Below, piece by piece: positions 36,138-47,316 of a DNA stretch of 64,000 bases. Numbering within the stretch: position 1 is the first letter of the stretch; each line of letters opens with the position of its first letter. Where the stretch lies: positions 1,503,814-1,567,813 of the forward strand of contig SIJG01000006.1 in assembly GCA_023374025.1 (NCBI GenBank). Direction: 5' to 3'. The notes under the pieces were generated by a model that saw nothing but the letters and a program-made list of their open reading frames with translations, did not search any database and had not been told where the DNA came from. The stretch is from Heterodera schachtii. Lineage: Eukaryota > Nematoda > Chromadorea > Rhabditida > Heteroderidae. The position numbers and the translations under genes are program-made.

Positions 36138-36334
36138 CAGTAGGGCTTGTCTCATTTTCAAGAAAAAATGTTTATGTTAAAATTTTCGCAGTTTTTTGAG
36201 CTTTGGTGTAAAATGCAAATTTTGGAATTTTCGACCATACAATTCGTTCAAATTCAGTCAGGACGAGTTCAAAAACATATTTACAAAAAACTGGGGACCA
36301 AAAATATATTTACAAAAAATTGGGGACCCTACTG
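36138..36334. mobile_element. Short terminal-inverted-repeat element (CAGTAGGG ends)
   Basis: About 197 bp bounded by CAGTAGGG and CCCTACTG, between the MIC10 and DNAJC3 genes. Inside, a unit of about 28 bp containing TATTTACAAAAAAYTGGGGA is directly repeated near the right end. CAG...CTG ends are typical of hAT-like MITEs. I saw no clear target duplication. Confidence 0.5.
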
Positions 36335-36466
36335 ATACCCTATTTTTTACCAATTGCTTACATTAGACTCAATCATTGCACTACTGTAAAACAATAACAA
36401 CAAGATAGATTCGTAGGCGGAACGACCCAATAAATGTCAGCAAATTTCAGAAAGGGAGTGAATGCC

Positions 36467-38999
36467 TCAGAAATTGAATTTAAAGTTGAATCCGCCATCA
36501 TTTTCTCCAAACGGATTGAAGCCTTCTCCAAATGGATTGAATCCGCCGCCCTGTCCACCAGACCAGCGCCACTGATGGAATTGTTGGCCTCCACCACCAC
36601 CTTGCGGGTCAAGCGGGTCTTCCCCAGCATCGTACCTTAATAAATTTGTAATTTGTACATACAAACAATTGTTGTACCTCCTTTGAAAAAGGGGTGGTGA
36701 GATTATTAAACACAACGATTTACCTCCTCCTTTTCTCCGGGTCGGTAAGCACATCCTTCGCATTTGCAATGTCAATGAATTTGTCCTGAGCCCGCTGTTT
36801 CTCCGCGTCATCTTGGAAAAGGTCCGGGTGCCATTGCTGTGCAAGCTTTCTGTAGGCTTTCATTATTTGACGTTTGTCCGCATTTCTTAACATTTTCCAC
36901 TGTGAAAAGTGTAATAAGTGTTGCAATTAATGACTGACCTTCGAACACCGAGGATCTTGTAGTAATCCTTCTTTTTCGACAGTTTTAGCAATTTTTGTGC
37001 CCGATTCAGTTGCTCCTTGGCTCGTCTTGAACCCTCGTGAGCGTTCACAGCCTTTTGAAAGTCTTCAACCGCCTTTTCGTACTGCTCATTCTGCAAGAAT
37101 GCCTCGCCACGATCTAGTAAAACATCCAAATCGTTTTCATCGCCGTATTTCAGCACCTCCGTGCACTCTTGAATCGCCTCAGCAACATGGCCAAGCTTTA
37201 ATATAATAATTGAAGCAAGAATTTATCAAAATGCAGATGAACAAACCTTTACGTTACACTTGCAAGTGTGTTTGTAGACGTCCATTTGAATTTGATCAAC
37301 CTCACGTTCAAAGCGGAGAACGCTCTTTGCCTAAATAAACATTCATGTTTTCAATTTCCAAATATATGTGAAGGATTAGCCTAAATTATTCAATTTCTCA
37401 TTTTAGCTAACAAGGAAACCTCGCTAACTGTAAGTCAGAAAGTGGGTATAAATTTGGTACCACTGGATAGAAGAGGGTATCGACTTCTATTGTGAATTTT
37501 TAATTTCACGGGCCGAGAAAAACTAAAAAATTTTTAATTTTTTTTTTAACTTATTTTTGCTAAAGAAAAACTATCATACATTTTTTAGTCTAAAAAATGC
37601 TTTTTTAAACATAGCCAAAATTTCGATTTTTGAGACAGTAGAACTTTCTTATTTTTGTTCTCGGCCGATAAAATTAAAAATTCACAATGGAAGTCGACCC
37701 TCCTCTATCCAGTGATACCAAATTTATACTCATTTTCTGACTTACAGTTCGCGAGGTTTCCTTGTAAACAGGCAAAGAAAAATTCGTGCGAGTGAAAAGC
37801 AAAAAAGTCATTATATAAGAATTATCTTCCACCTTTTCCAAGCAGTCCATCCATTTCTCATCCTGCATGCTTTTCTCGAGATCCTGTCGCATTTTTGTCA
37901 GTTTTTTGATTTTTTTATAGAAAGGAAAGCATTGTTTGTGTTCCGGATTTAAATGGAGACACTCGCGGATTTGACCCATAGCATTCTCCACGTCGCCAAT
38001 CTACAGAAATTAGCACATGGTTTTTTGATAGCCAAATACAAAATACCTCGTAATAAATCTGACTCAATTCCAAAAAAGTCTCAGTAGAATCAGGCACAAG
38101 TCTAGCAACTGCTCGAATGTCCGCTATTGCATTTTGTGTGTCACCACGAGCCAAACGACACCGACTCCGTTTCCTGTGTAATTCGGCATCCCATTGGCAG
38201 TGCTAGACAAAAGTGGAAGTAAAAAATAAAATTTATATTTTCGAGACCTCAATTGCGTCGTTGAACATTTGCTCTGCCGAGACATAGTCTCTGCTGTCAA
38301 AGTGGCGTAGCCCATGGTCGATCAATGTCTGTATGTGATTGATTTTTTGCAGCCGTTCATGAGTTTCAGCATTGTCAGGCTCATGTCCAAGCTGAAAGAA
38401 AGTTAGTCAATGAAAACTAAATTAACAGAAAAAAAGGAAATCACAGCAATTTCAAAGTCCGCTTGAGCCTCTTTTAGATTTCCTTTCTTGAACAATAAAT
38501 TTGCTCTCTGAATTCGACCCTTAATAAGAAAAAAAGATTAATTATTCCTTTTTTTCAATTACCGCTACAAAATCAGGCTTGAGTTCAACAACTTTGTCCA
38601 AGTCGGGCAAAGCCGCGTTCACTTTTCCACTTGCCAAAAAAACGGTCGCCCTGCGATAATAAATTTGATAATCGGTTGGATCCAAAGCCACTGCTTGATG
38701 GTAATGCTAGAAAAGGAAGTTTAAAATAACAAATCGTCTAAAAAACACCTGAAGTGCTTCTTGGAATTGTCCCTTAGACAGCCAATGTTTTCCTTGTTCA
38801 AGATGTTTCTCAATTTCTTTGCGTTGCGAAGATGCTAAAAAAAGAATTCTTTTTTTAGTTTGTTATAATTAATTATGAAAATACCAAAATGAATAAGAGT
38901 GAACGAAATAAAAGACAAATAGGAAATCTGAAGTATTGGGAGAGGTAGACCAAGAACGCCAAGAGGAGGATTTAGCCACTCGTAATTGAAATTTACCAT
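36467..38999 (-). CDS. dnj-7: DNAJC3/p58IPK-type TPR and J-domain co-chaperone
   Basis: ER-lumenal Hsp40 that presents unfolded clients to BiP. Start 38999: MVNFNYEWLNPPLGVLGLPL followed by a hydrophobic stretch (PILQISYLSFISFTLIHF) that can serve as an ER signal. Nine or so TPR motifs follow (for example EKAVEDFQKAVNAHEGSRRA). The C-terminal J domain reads YYKILGVRR, then ADKRQIMKAYRKLAQQWHPD with HPD, and TDPEKRRRYDAGEDPLDP. A Gly/Phe/Asn-rich tail with tandem FNPFGE repeats (GEGFNPFGENDGGFNFKFNF) ends at 36467. All of this agrees with DNAJC3. One intron carries a 356-bp inverted-repeat element. The gene is divergent from RBM26, with 375 bp between starts. Confidence 0.93.
37410..37765. mobile_element. 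Foldback/MITE in a DNAJC3 intron
   Basis: A 356-bp element with long terminal inverted repeats. The left end ACAAGGAAACCTCGCTAACT mirrors the right end, and homology continues inward through GGTATAAATTTGGTA and AAAATTCACAATRGAAGTCG for about 110 bp per arm, around an AT-rich centre. No coding capacity. No convincing target duplication was seen. Confidence 0.8.
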
Positions 39000-39374
39000 A
39001 TCTAAAAAGAAATCATTAACTAAAAATGAAATTTACATTAAAAAAAATGCTATTAAATTGATAAAGGAAAAGCCTACATCAATTGCTTGATAGGATACGT
39101 AATCGTAAGCATAATCGATGCTAATTGAAGATTTACGCTGTTGAACATAACGCCACTATTTAAAAAACAAATTTAAATTTTGTTTTTCAAGAAATGATTT
39201 TTGAGACTTGCGATTTGTGTATGTGTTGTATTGTATGTACCTAGGTATGTGACCTTACCTTTTTTGTTTCCTTTCTTAAAAATGAAAGTCAATGACGTTT
39301 ATGCTGCGCAGTTGACATTTTCTTTCTATTTATATATTTTTTAGATCGCATTAGCAAGTTTATATGAATAAGAA

Positions 39375-42300
39375 ATGATAATCGAGGACGAAACAAGACT
39401 AAAAACCTGGATATCCCAAGTGGTGGAAGACATGTATTTTTGTTTTTATTTTATATATTATTAAAAAAACAAGCAATAATTTCCAGAAGTGATGCAGAGC
39501 CTGATGCGTTAGCGAAATATGTCATTGCATTGATCAAGAAACCACTTTCTGATGCAGACTTGGAGAAGTTGTGCACAGACAAACTCTCTGTATTTCTTCA
39601 ATCGCGTAAACTCGAAAATTTCATATTTTTCAACCAGAAAAAGACCCTAATAAATCTTATTTTTAGATACCGAGTCATTTGTGTCACGATTGTTTGAAAC
39701 ACTCAAAAGCGGTCAATATTTGCCGAAAACAGATGCACTGACTTCATCTGAACCACCAAAATTGATACTTCAACAGACCAAATCTAAAACTGATCAGAAA
39801 TCTGCTGCTGAGCATGACGAGGTTTAAAGAATGGTTTCATCCATTTCGTTATATTGATTTTACTTAGTTGGTACTTACTGATGGTGAAAGTGACCATGAT
39901 CAGGAACGTGAAGAAATTTTACAACCGAAGCACACGAGAACACCAAAAGGTACAAATCGGGCGTTAGTAAGGTCATTGCTTTACACTCTTTTAGAAATGC
40001 CACAACAGCAGCAACTCCATGCCAAAGCGGTGTCCGTTCTGTCTTCCCCCCGCTCCGCTTCTGCAAAAGAGCAACAACATTCGTCGTCACCTCGGCGCAG
40101 CGCTGCCGTTGCAGAACATAGGCCAAAAGTGCGTGCGGCTTCGCCTCCGTCTATAGTTGCTACCATTGCTGCGCAATCGTCAGTAGCAACTGCTAAACCA
40201 CCTCGTAAGCGCATTTCGCCCCCACCACGGTCGACAAGCATGGAGCGTCGTGCGGCAAACCGACGTGCGTCTCCTCTGGCTCCATTGCGGCGCCGCGTTG
40301 TACTTACGGGTGGCAACGGAGGTGGTTCGATGCGCATCTCATCTTCAACTCGCATTATGGTCGACCGAGAACGGGAACGACACCACCGGGGAGGGACCAG
40401 CGCAGGAGGGAGCGGTCGAGGAACAATTGTCGGGAGAAGTCGGTCGAAGAGTAGATCTCCGCACAGGTATAGGTCAAGTACCCGTCTAAAAACAAAAAGT
40501 TTCTTTTGCAAAGGAAGGAAAAACGTAATATGGTGGGAGCTGAACTCGAGCCGCGCATTTCTTCGCGCAGACACCGCTGCCGTGACTTTCATGGTAACAA
40601 ATTGTATAGCACTGTGTAGATTAACAACAGATTTTAGAAAAAGGGTTTTGTATGCGTGGTGATAACTGCCCATTTGACCATGGACCGGACCCTGTTGTAG
40701 TGGAGAATAGTGCTTTGAAAGACATCGTTCGCGACACCACTATTTTTGATACTTCCACCACTTACGGGGTGAATCCACCTCCGCCTGGTTTGGAAAGCAC
40801 GGTTACACCAAGTGCTATTTGTGTCAACAAGCTTTCTGGTGGTGTCACTGAAGGTGGGCACTTTAAAAATGACGGGCCGTGCGACGTGAATTCATTTATT
40901 TTGTTTTTTAGGCTACAACCCAGAAGCTCCATCCATGGATAATTCGGCAGCAGTTCCTCAAATAGATTTTTCGGTTCCACCTCCGCCCCTTCCGCAGCAT
41001 TTCCTACAGCAACAGCGCCAAATCCTTTATCCACCTGCACCAACAGCTTCCGGCATTATTCCAACATTTGGTGCTGCTACTGCTACGACGGCTCCTACAA
41101 ATGCCTCCGGTGGTGGCGTTCTTCCACTTCGTTCAGCAGTTGTAAGAAACAAACCCAGCCATTTTGCTTCACCTAACAGACTAATAGATTTTTCGTTTCA
41201 TTGCTTTTCATTCATGGGAATAATTCCTTTAGGACTCATCTTTGGGTGGCGGCACTTTGCGAGCACCTTTACCTTCGACAATTGCTGTTTCTGTTTCGGG
41301 TTCTCAATTGAGCTATGGAGGAGCAATGTCGGTATCTGCTATAACGACTTTATCACCACTGAACGGAACTTCTACTGTGACTTCCTCTTTTCTACAAGAC
41401 AACGGCGGGCGGATGGCTATGCGGGGTGGACGTTTCAAACCGTATATTATGGCTTCTAGGAATCCGAATACAAGAAGTCTATTGGTACGGGTAATTTCTA
41501 GCTATATGCGGCCATTTAAAATGAAAATTCTGTACTTTGATAATGTTGGGAAAAGTATTTTACAGCTACCGCATCCAGTTTCTCTTTCTTATAGCCACAA
41601 AATCTAGGAGTGTAGAGTAGCTCAAATTTATTTTTTGCTGTTTTTTAGAATTCACAATTTTTATAGGTACGAAAGATTCCCCCAGAACTCAACAAAATTG
41701 CACAAATCGACCAGCACTTCAGTCGATTCGGTCAAGTGACGAACATTCAAGTGCAATATGAAGGTTAGTGATTGAACCAAAATATTTTTATCTTAAAACT
41801 AATTTGCTTTAGGACGAACTGATTCTGCTTTGGTTACATTCAAAACGCGTCGGGAAGCGATGTCGGCCTACAAATCCACCGAACCACTCTTTAATAATCG
41901 TTTTGTAAAAGTTTTCTGGCAAAATGATGCGAATGGAAAAGAAATAGAAAACGAAGACATTGGAGGAGGAAATGTCGGAGAAATTGCCTCTACTGGTCCA
42001 ACAATTCCACTCGTTGACTCAAATGCTACAAATCGGAAGACAGTTTCGAAGGAACCCATTCAATTTCCAGTAAATAAATATTTATCTATATGATTAAAGA
42101 TTACAATCGTTCTTTTAGCGTTACTTTACCAAAGTGTTTGCACAACAGAAGAAGGAAGGTGGAGATGGTTCCGGATCTGCGGAGGAGTCAATGACTGTCA
42201 CGGCGGAGCCTTCTGACGACAAAAAAACCCTTCCAACAGACCTTGCCACTACGGAGCATCCTCCGCCCGTTCCTGTTCCTGGAATCACTGCGCTTCAACA

Positions 42301-43441
42301 CCCTGTACGACCAATATACAACTCAAAATTGGCAACTCAGAAGAAACGAGCGGCGATAGAGCGCGACCGACTGAATAAATTGGCTGAAGTTCAACGAATG
42401 AAGACGGAACTGTACACCAAACTTGTTGAACAACAGAAAAGTTTGTTGAAGAAGCTGCAGCAGACTGAGGACAAGGAAGCGAAGAAGAAAATAGTGAAAT
42501 ATTTGAAGACATTCGAGCTTAAAGTGGATGGAGTGAAAACCGAGCTGGAACAATTAGCACTGAAAATGCGCGAAATGCAAATGCGACAACCGCCTACCAA
42601 GCGAACGCGTACTGGTCATTCTATATCCGAACAACAACTGTTAGACAATGGGGCTGAACTGGGCTCGCAATTGGAACCAAGTGGAACTAGTCTTTTCCAA
42701 GATAATAACCAACTAATTTTTAAATTAAGACAAAATTCACCAGCAATCGCCCAGTAAATACAGCATTTCCAACAAGAAGTTATTGAAGTGAGTTGACCGA
42801 CCCATTATTTCTGTTTTTCCTTTTCCATTTTTAGACTTTGTCGTGTTGTTTACGTGTCGGCCTGTCCCCAAGAATTTAGTGAAAAATTAATTCTTCATAT
42901 GGAACGATTTGGAGAACTTTTCGATTACGATATCAATGCAACGCCTCAAATTTTCACATACAAAGAGCCACTTGATGCGCAAAGAGTATTTTCTGAATTT
43001 AGTCCATTTAACCTTTGCAATCCCTGTTTTCAAAATTATTATTATTTGAGGCTGTGAATGAAGCGGTGGGCAGTTTTGAACTGGCAAAATTGAAAGTGGA
43101 ATGGGCACCAGTGGCGAAGGGCGTGAAGGGTGACAAGGACATAGTGCCAGACGGGGAGAGGAAACCATCGGTGTTGCATTTATTTTCTTTGCCTAACTAA
43201 ATTATAGTAACCTAAATTGGAAGCATTATATAATCATAAATTTTAGATTTCAAACAAAAAGTATTTTACGGTTTACGACTTTGTCTTGTAATATTAATTT
43301 TTAATTTTATTTTTTCTAAAAATTTAGGAGCAGGTCGCTGCAAAGGATTTGATCGCTTTGCTGGAATACGATGAGGAAGAGGAAGATGAGAAGAAGGAGG
43401 GAGACGAGGAACAGTTGTCGGACAAGGAGGGAAATGAGTGA
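39375..43441 (+). CDS. rbm-26: RBM26/RBM27-type RNA-binding protein
   Basis: Multi-exon homolog of RBM26/27, the RNA-binding partner of the PAXT nuclear RNA decay connection. The N-terminal PWI-like fold begins at ATG 39375 (MIIEDETRLKTWISQVVED), then DAEPDALAKYVIALIKKPLS and LCTDKLSVFLQ. A Ser/Arg/Pro-rich region follows (RSRSKSRSPHRYRSSTR), then a CCCH zinc finger (RCRDFH, EKGFCMRGDNCPFDHGPDPV) and a Pro-rich segment with YNPEAPS. RRM1 reads VRKIPPELNKIAQIDQHFSR and FNNRFVKVFW. A coiled coil around KKLQQTEDKEAKKKIVKYLK and a second RRM (FSEKLILHMERFGELFDYDI) follow, then an acidic tail LLEYDEEEEDEKKEGDEE. The stop is at 43439-43441. Every block aligns with human RBM26 in order. Confidence 0.93.
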
Positions 43442-45168
43442 TTCATCCAGACCAAACCGACTTTAACATCCAATGATGGGTAGTGTCGTTCAGTTCAAGC
43501 TATCATGACATTAAATTTTTCCAAATCACCTCTATATTCCGTAGTTCAGTGACGTACGGTCTTACACGTAAACATAAAATTAGTTTTTATTTTTTTCCAA
43601 TGACTTTTACGTCTCTGCTTTCATAGTCGTTAAACATGCAAATCCTATGTAAAATCGGTAGGAACTTCGATCTGTGTGATCATTTCATTTCCAGTTGTTT
43701 TGACAATATAAAGTCCCACTTTAGCATTTTCCATGGTTTGCACCCTTTTATTTGTCTTGTTTCCCCTACCCAACATTTTTCATACAAATGGGACTGCCAG
43801 TCCCTTTTCATTTACATTTTTGGTTAATCTAACCCTATCATGAAAAAGATATTCAAAGATTGAATCATCTTAAAGAATGAAGCCAAAGAAAAGACAAACT
43901 GACAATGAGACTCAATGTTCAATTGTGATTGTTTTTTTTTAATAAAATGTCAGTAAAAGTGTTATTTAAAAATTGATGTAATAGTATTACTTTTGTATAA
44001 TAAGCAGGGCTGCCAAAAATATGCACAAAAAAAAGTTGAAAGTTAGGGGTGCAAATTAATTAAAAAATTTTATTCCTCATAAATTTTATCGATTGTTTTT
44101 GCAAATCAAAAATTTCTCAAGACTTTCGGCAGCGAAGCTCACTGTTGACCCACTCGCGCATCCATTCAGATTTGGATTTAATTTTAGGCATAATCAAATT
44201 TTTGACTAAGGGATATTCAAATCGGAAAATATTTGACGAAAATGGCAAATATGGATAAAAACTCGAAATATGCAAATTAAAGTCCCGACTTTTATACGCA
44301 AATACCAAAATGAAGATATTTTTCCTGCTAATCAGACTACGTAGAATCCAGGAAAAAAAAATGCATTTGCATATTTTTGACAGCCCTGGTAGTCATCATT
44401 TTATTCATGAATGACCATACCCAGTTTCTTAGGCCATAACTTTTTTCTTACTTGGTCATATCCTATATTCTTGGTATTAAACTAAAGCTTAAAGTCTATA
44501 GAAGCTTTTGTATAACTTTATTTTTAGCTAAAGGCAATAGACAAAAATTATACTCGGAAAAGTTGAATTTCGTATTTTTTTCATTGTAATTCATTTTTTA
44601 ATGCACAATATTTGCTCTTTTCTCATCATTTTTATTTATAGAAAAGACGATAAATCAAATAACATTCGAATACATTGGCATTTTACTGATAAAATACCGT
44701 AAATACAAGGGGTAGGTGTCGAAAAAAAATTCTTAAGGGGCTGAAAATTTTATCCAGGAAGACAAAAATGACCCCGGAGGTCGAAAATCGAGTATCCCAA
44801 AATCGAATTCGGGTCTGGGATTCGGAATTTCGAAATATATGCCAGATTCATTATCAGTGACCACGAAAATCCTCGGAAACACATTTCCAATGACTTAAGA
44901 AAACAAAAATTGTCAAAGTGTGCCGCACTCAAAATAATCATGTCCGAGAAAAAGGTTCATATAATACGAAACGCCAAATTAAGTTTTTGAAGTTTTATCG
45001 AAGGTTTATTAGCATTTTTTATTCAAAAATAGTTAAAAAGCTAATCCAAGCCCTTTTTTTTTATTGTTATTTTTCTGTCAAGCAACCTGTAAAAGCCCTT
45101 TTCTAATTTTGCCTTCTGTTGATATTTTTGATTTCGCTATTTCATCAAATCCAACCGAACATTAAATA
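43442..45168. other. Intergenic region with repeat remnants
   Basis: This 1.7 kb lies between RBM26 and TPD52, both on the plus strand. It contains the CAGGGCTG element (44005-44388) and, at about 44710-44900, a degenerate relative of the 46845-47308 foldback element (shared words such as CGAATTCGGGT and ATGCCAGATTC). The rest is AT-rich and I see no gene. Confidence 0.5.
44005..44388. mobile_element. MITE with CAGGGCTG terminal inverted repeats
   Basis: A 384-bp element. The left end CAGGGCTGCCAAAAATATGC and the reverse complement of the right end differ at one of the first 20 bases. It is AT-rich inside with no coding potential. The CAGGG termini suggest a non-autonomous hAT-like transposon. 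An 8-bp target duplication is not obvious. Confidence 0.7.
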
Positions 45169-46022
45169 ATGGCAACTCCGGGAATTGAAGGTGGAATTGT
45201 TTTTATACACTTATAGCATTAGTTCATATAGCAAATTTAGCATCTGAAGATCCGACTTCAAATTCGAACTCCGCCGAACTGTCCGATGCGGAAAGAGAAC
45301 TCGTGATCGAGGAACTGAAAAAGGTTTGACAAAATTTAGCGAATCCCTTTGAATTCTAAAGATTTATCTTCAGACGGAGAATGAAATCGCCACACTTCGT
45401 CAGCTGTTAACCGCGCGTCAGAAACACGTGGCACAACTGAAACGAAAGCTTGGAATTTCGCCGTTAAACGAAATTACCAGCGAAATGGCACAAGGACTGA
45501 AAACTGTCAAGGAAACTCCGGCGTATGTTTTCGTTGTTTAAATCGATTGTTTATGAAAATGTTACCTAATTTGATTTGCAAATGGCCAATTTAATTCGTA
45601 AATGACTTTTTCAGTTTTCAAAAGACCAGCGAAATGATGTCGGGAACGGCGGAGAGTGTGGCAAGCAAAATAAATGTGAGTGTTTTGCATTTGATATTCT
45701 CAGATTGACTAACTTCGTTCTTCCCATTCTTTTAGGACTTTCGCAATTCGTCGCTTTTCAAATCGTTCGAGTCGAAATTGGGTGCTGCTGTGACCAATGT
45801 TTGTATATAAATTGAAATTGAAAACACAAAAGATTCAATTCATTGTTAGTCAAATAAAAGCATTTTCCAACCAACAAAATTCAGGCGAAAGTGGCCGCTT
45901 CGACTTCCATCGACCATTTGGCGGGCATCGCCGGGGGCGCGCGACCGTCGCCGACTGAGACGAGCAAAAACGAAGAGAGCGAAGCCAAAAACAACAGCCA
46001 AGGCCAATCGCCACTTTCGTGA
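45169..46022 (+). CDS. TPD52: Tumour protein D52 (TPD52) family protein
   Basis: Small coiled-coil protein linked to secretory and endolysosomal membrane traffic. Six exons run from ATG 45169 (MATPGIEG). The coiled coil reads SDAERELVIEELKKTENEIA and TLRQLLTARQKHVAQLKRKL, then GISPLNEITSEMAQGLKTVK. These match the human block ending VTLRQVLAAKERHLVEIKRKLG. Later exons give FQKTSEMMSGTAESVASKIN and DFRNSSLFKSFESKLGAAV, parallel to human YKKTHETLSHAGQKA and DMRNSPTFKSFEERV. The acidic/polar tail ends SQGQSPLS (stop 46020-46022). The order and spacing of all blocks agree with the family. Confidence 0.9.
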
Positions 46023-46844
46023 AAGGGCGGCGTATGGAGGAAAAAGCGTTTCTACCGGACACGACACTCTCCCCCCTCCCCCTTTTTATCCCTCTAACGC
46101 AATTTCCGATTAGAATATGGATGATTAATCGCAACTCGAAATGGGACAGACAACGGTCGGAACCCATTGTAACAGCCGATTTCTGGGAAAACCAATGCGT
46201 ACCGACTAAAAAACCCATGTGAAGCCCTTTTATAGCCCGACATTCGTTTCGTCTGTCCTTTCTCCTTATGTTGTCCATTTTCCTCACTTCCGTGCATTGT
46301 ATTAAGCCTTGGCTCGGGCGTATATATTTATTTGGATGAATCGACGCCATTCCGCCAAACTTCCCTTTGATGCTTTTTTGTGAAATCGGTAAAGGTCGCT
46401 TCAGTATTCGATGCTTTGGTTTTGCATTTTTGGAATTGAATTGTCATCAAGCGTGGGTTTCCACTTTTTAATGGGATTTGTGAGTTTAAGTTGGAATTGT
46501 TACACAAAAAAAGATTTTGTTTAATATGGTGACAATTTTCTATTTGGCTTTTCGTTGTAATAATTGGCTTCGTTATCGCTGTAAGACGGTGATGAAACCG
46601 CAAGCGATGGCGCGGCATTAAGCCCTTTTGGTCTCCCGGGGGAATTCTTTGGCAGGGGGAAGGACGTTAAAAGTTGAAAATGGTGAAAATGACGGACCAA
46701 TCCAAAACGAAATGTGAAAAAGACGAACCATAGAGAGATGGCATTTTTTGTTGTATAAGGGAAACGTTTCCCCACTGAATGGACATTTTGCTTCCCATTG
46801 CCCATTTGGTGCCATTCTGTCCGTTCGTTTCGTGTGGTCTTTTG
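46023..46844. other. TPD52 downstream region
   Basis: Non-coding by inspection. Overlapping ORFs on both strands lack recognisable motifs or splice-consistent extension. It probably holds the TPD52 3'UTR. Confidence 0.4.
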
Positions 46845-47308
46845 GGTAATAGTTAAGATGGTTGCCCCTATTTTTGGTGGAAATTTTTAAAATTTAAAAA
46901 GTCATTCAAAACAAGTCTAGGGGTTTCCGGAGTCGCTGATCACGATTCTGGCATAAAATTTGCTCAATTTCGAACCTCGAACCCGAATTCGAACAAAAAG
47001 TCGAAACTTCAAATTTTCATATTTCGCTTTTTTCGTCTAAAAACGATTTAAATTATCTTTTATTGCGATATTCGTGGTTTTCAGAATGTTTCCATGTATT
47101 TAAATCGTTTTTGGACGAAAAAAGCGAAATATGAAAATTTGAAGTTTCGACTTTTTGTTCGAATTCGGGTTCGAGGTTTGGAATTGAGCAAAATGTATGC
47201 CAGAATCGTGATCAGCGACTCCGGAAACCCCTAGAGACTTGTTTTGAATTTCTTTTTAAATTTTAAAAATTTTCACCAAAAATAGGGGCAACCATCTTAA
47301 CTATTACC
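46845..47308. mobile_element. Foldback MITE with 8-bp target duplication
   Basis: A 464-bp element, almost perfectly palindromic. It begins GGTAATAGTTAAGATGGTTG and ends with the reverse complement, and each arm is over 200 bp (both contain GCGAAATATGAAAATTTGAA). It is flanked by an exact 8-bp duplication, GTCTTTTG, at 46837-46844 and 47309-47316. No ORF. Diverged relatives lie at about 44710-44900 and 59690-60075. Confidence 0.92.
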
Positions 47309-47316
47309 GTCTTTTG

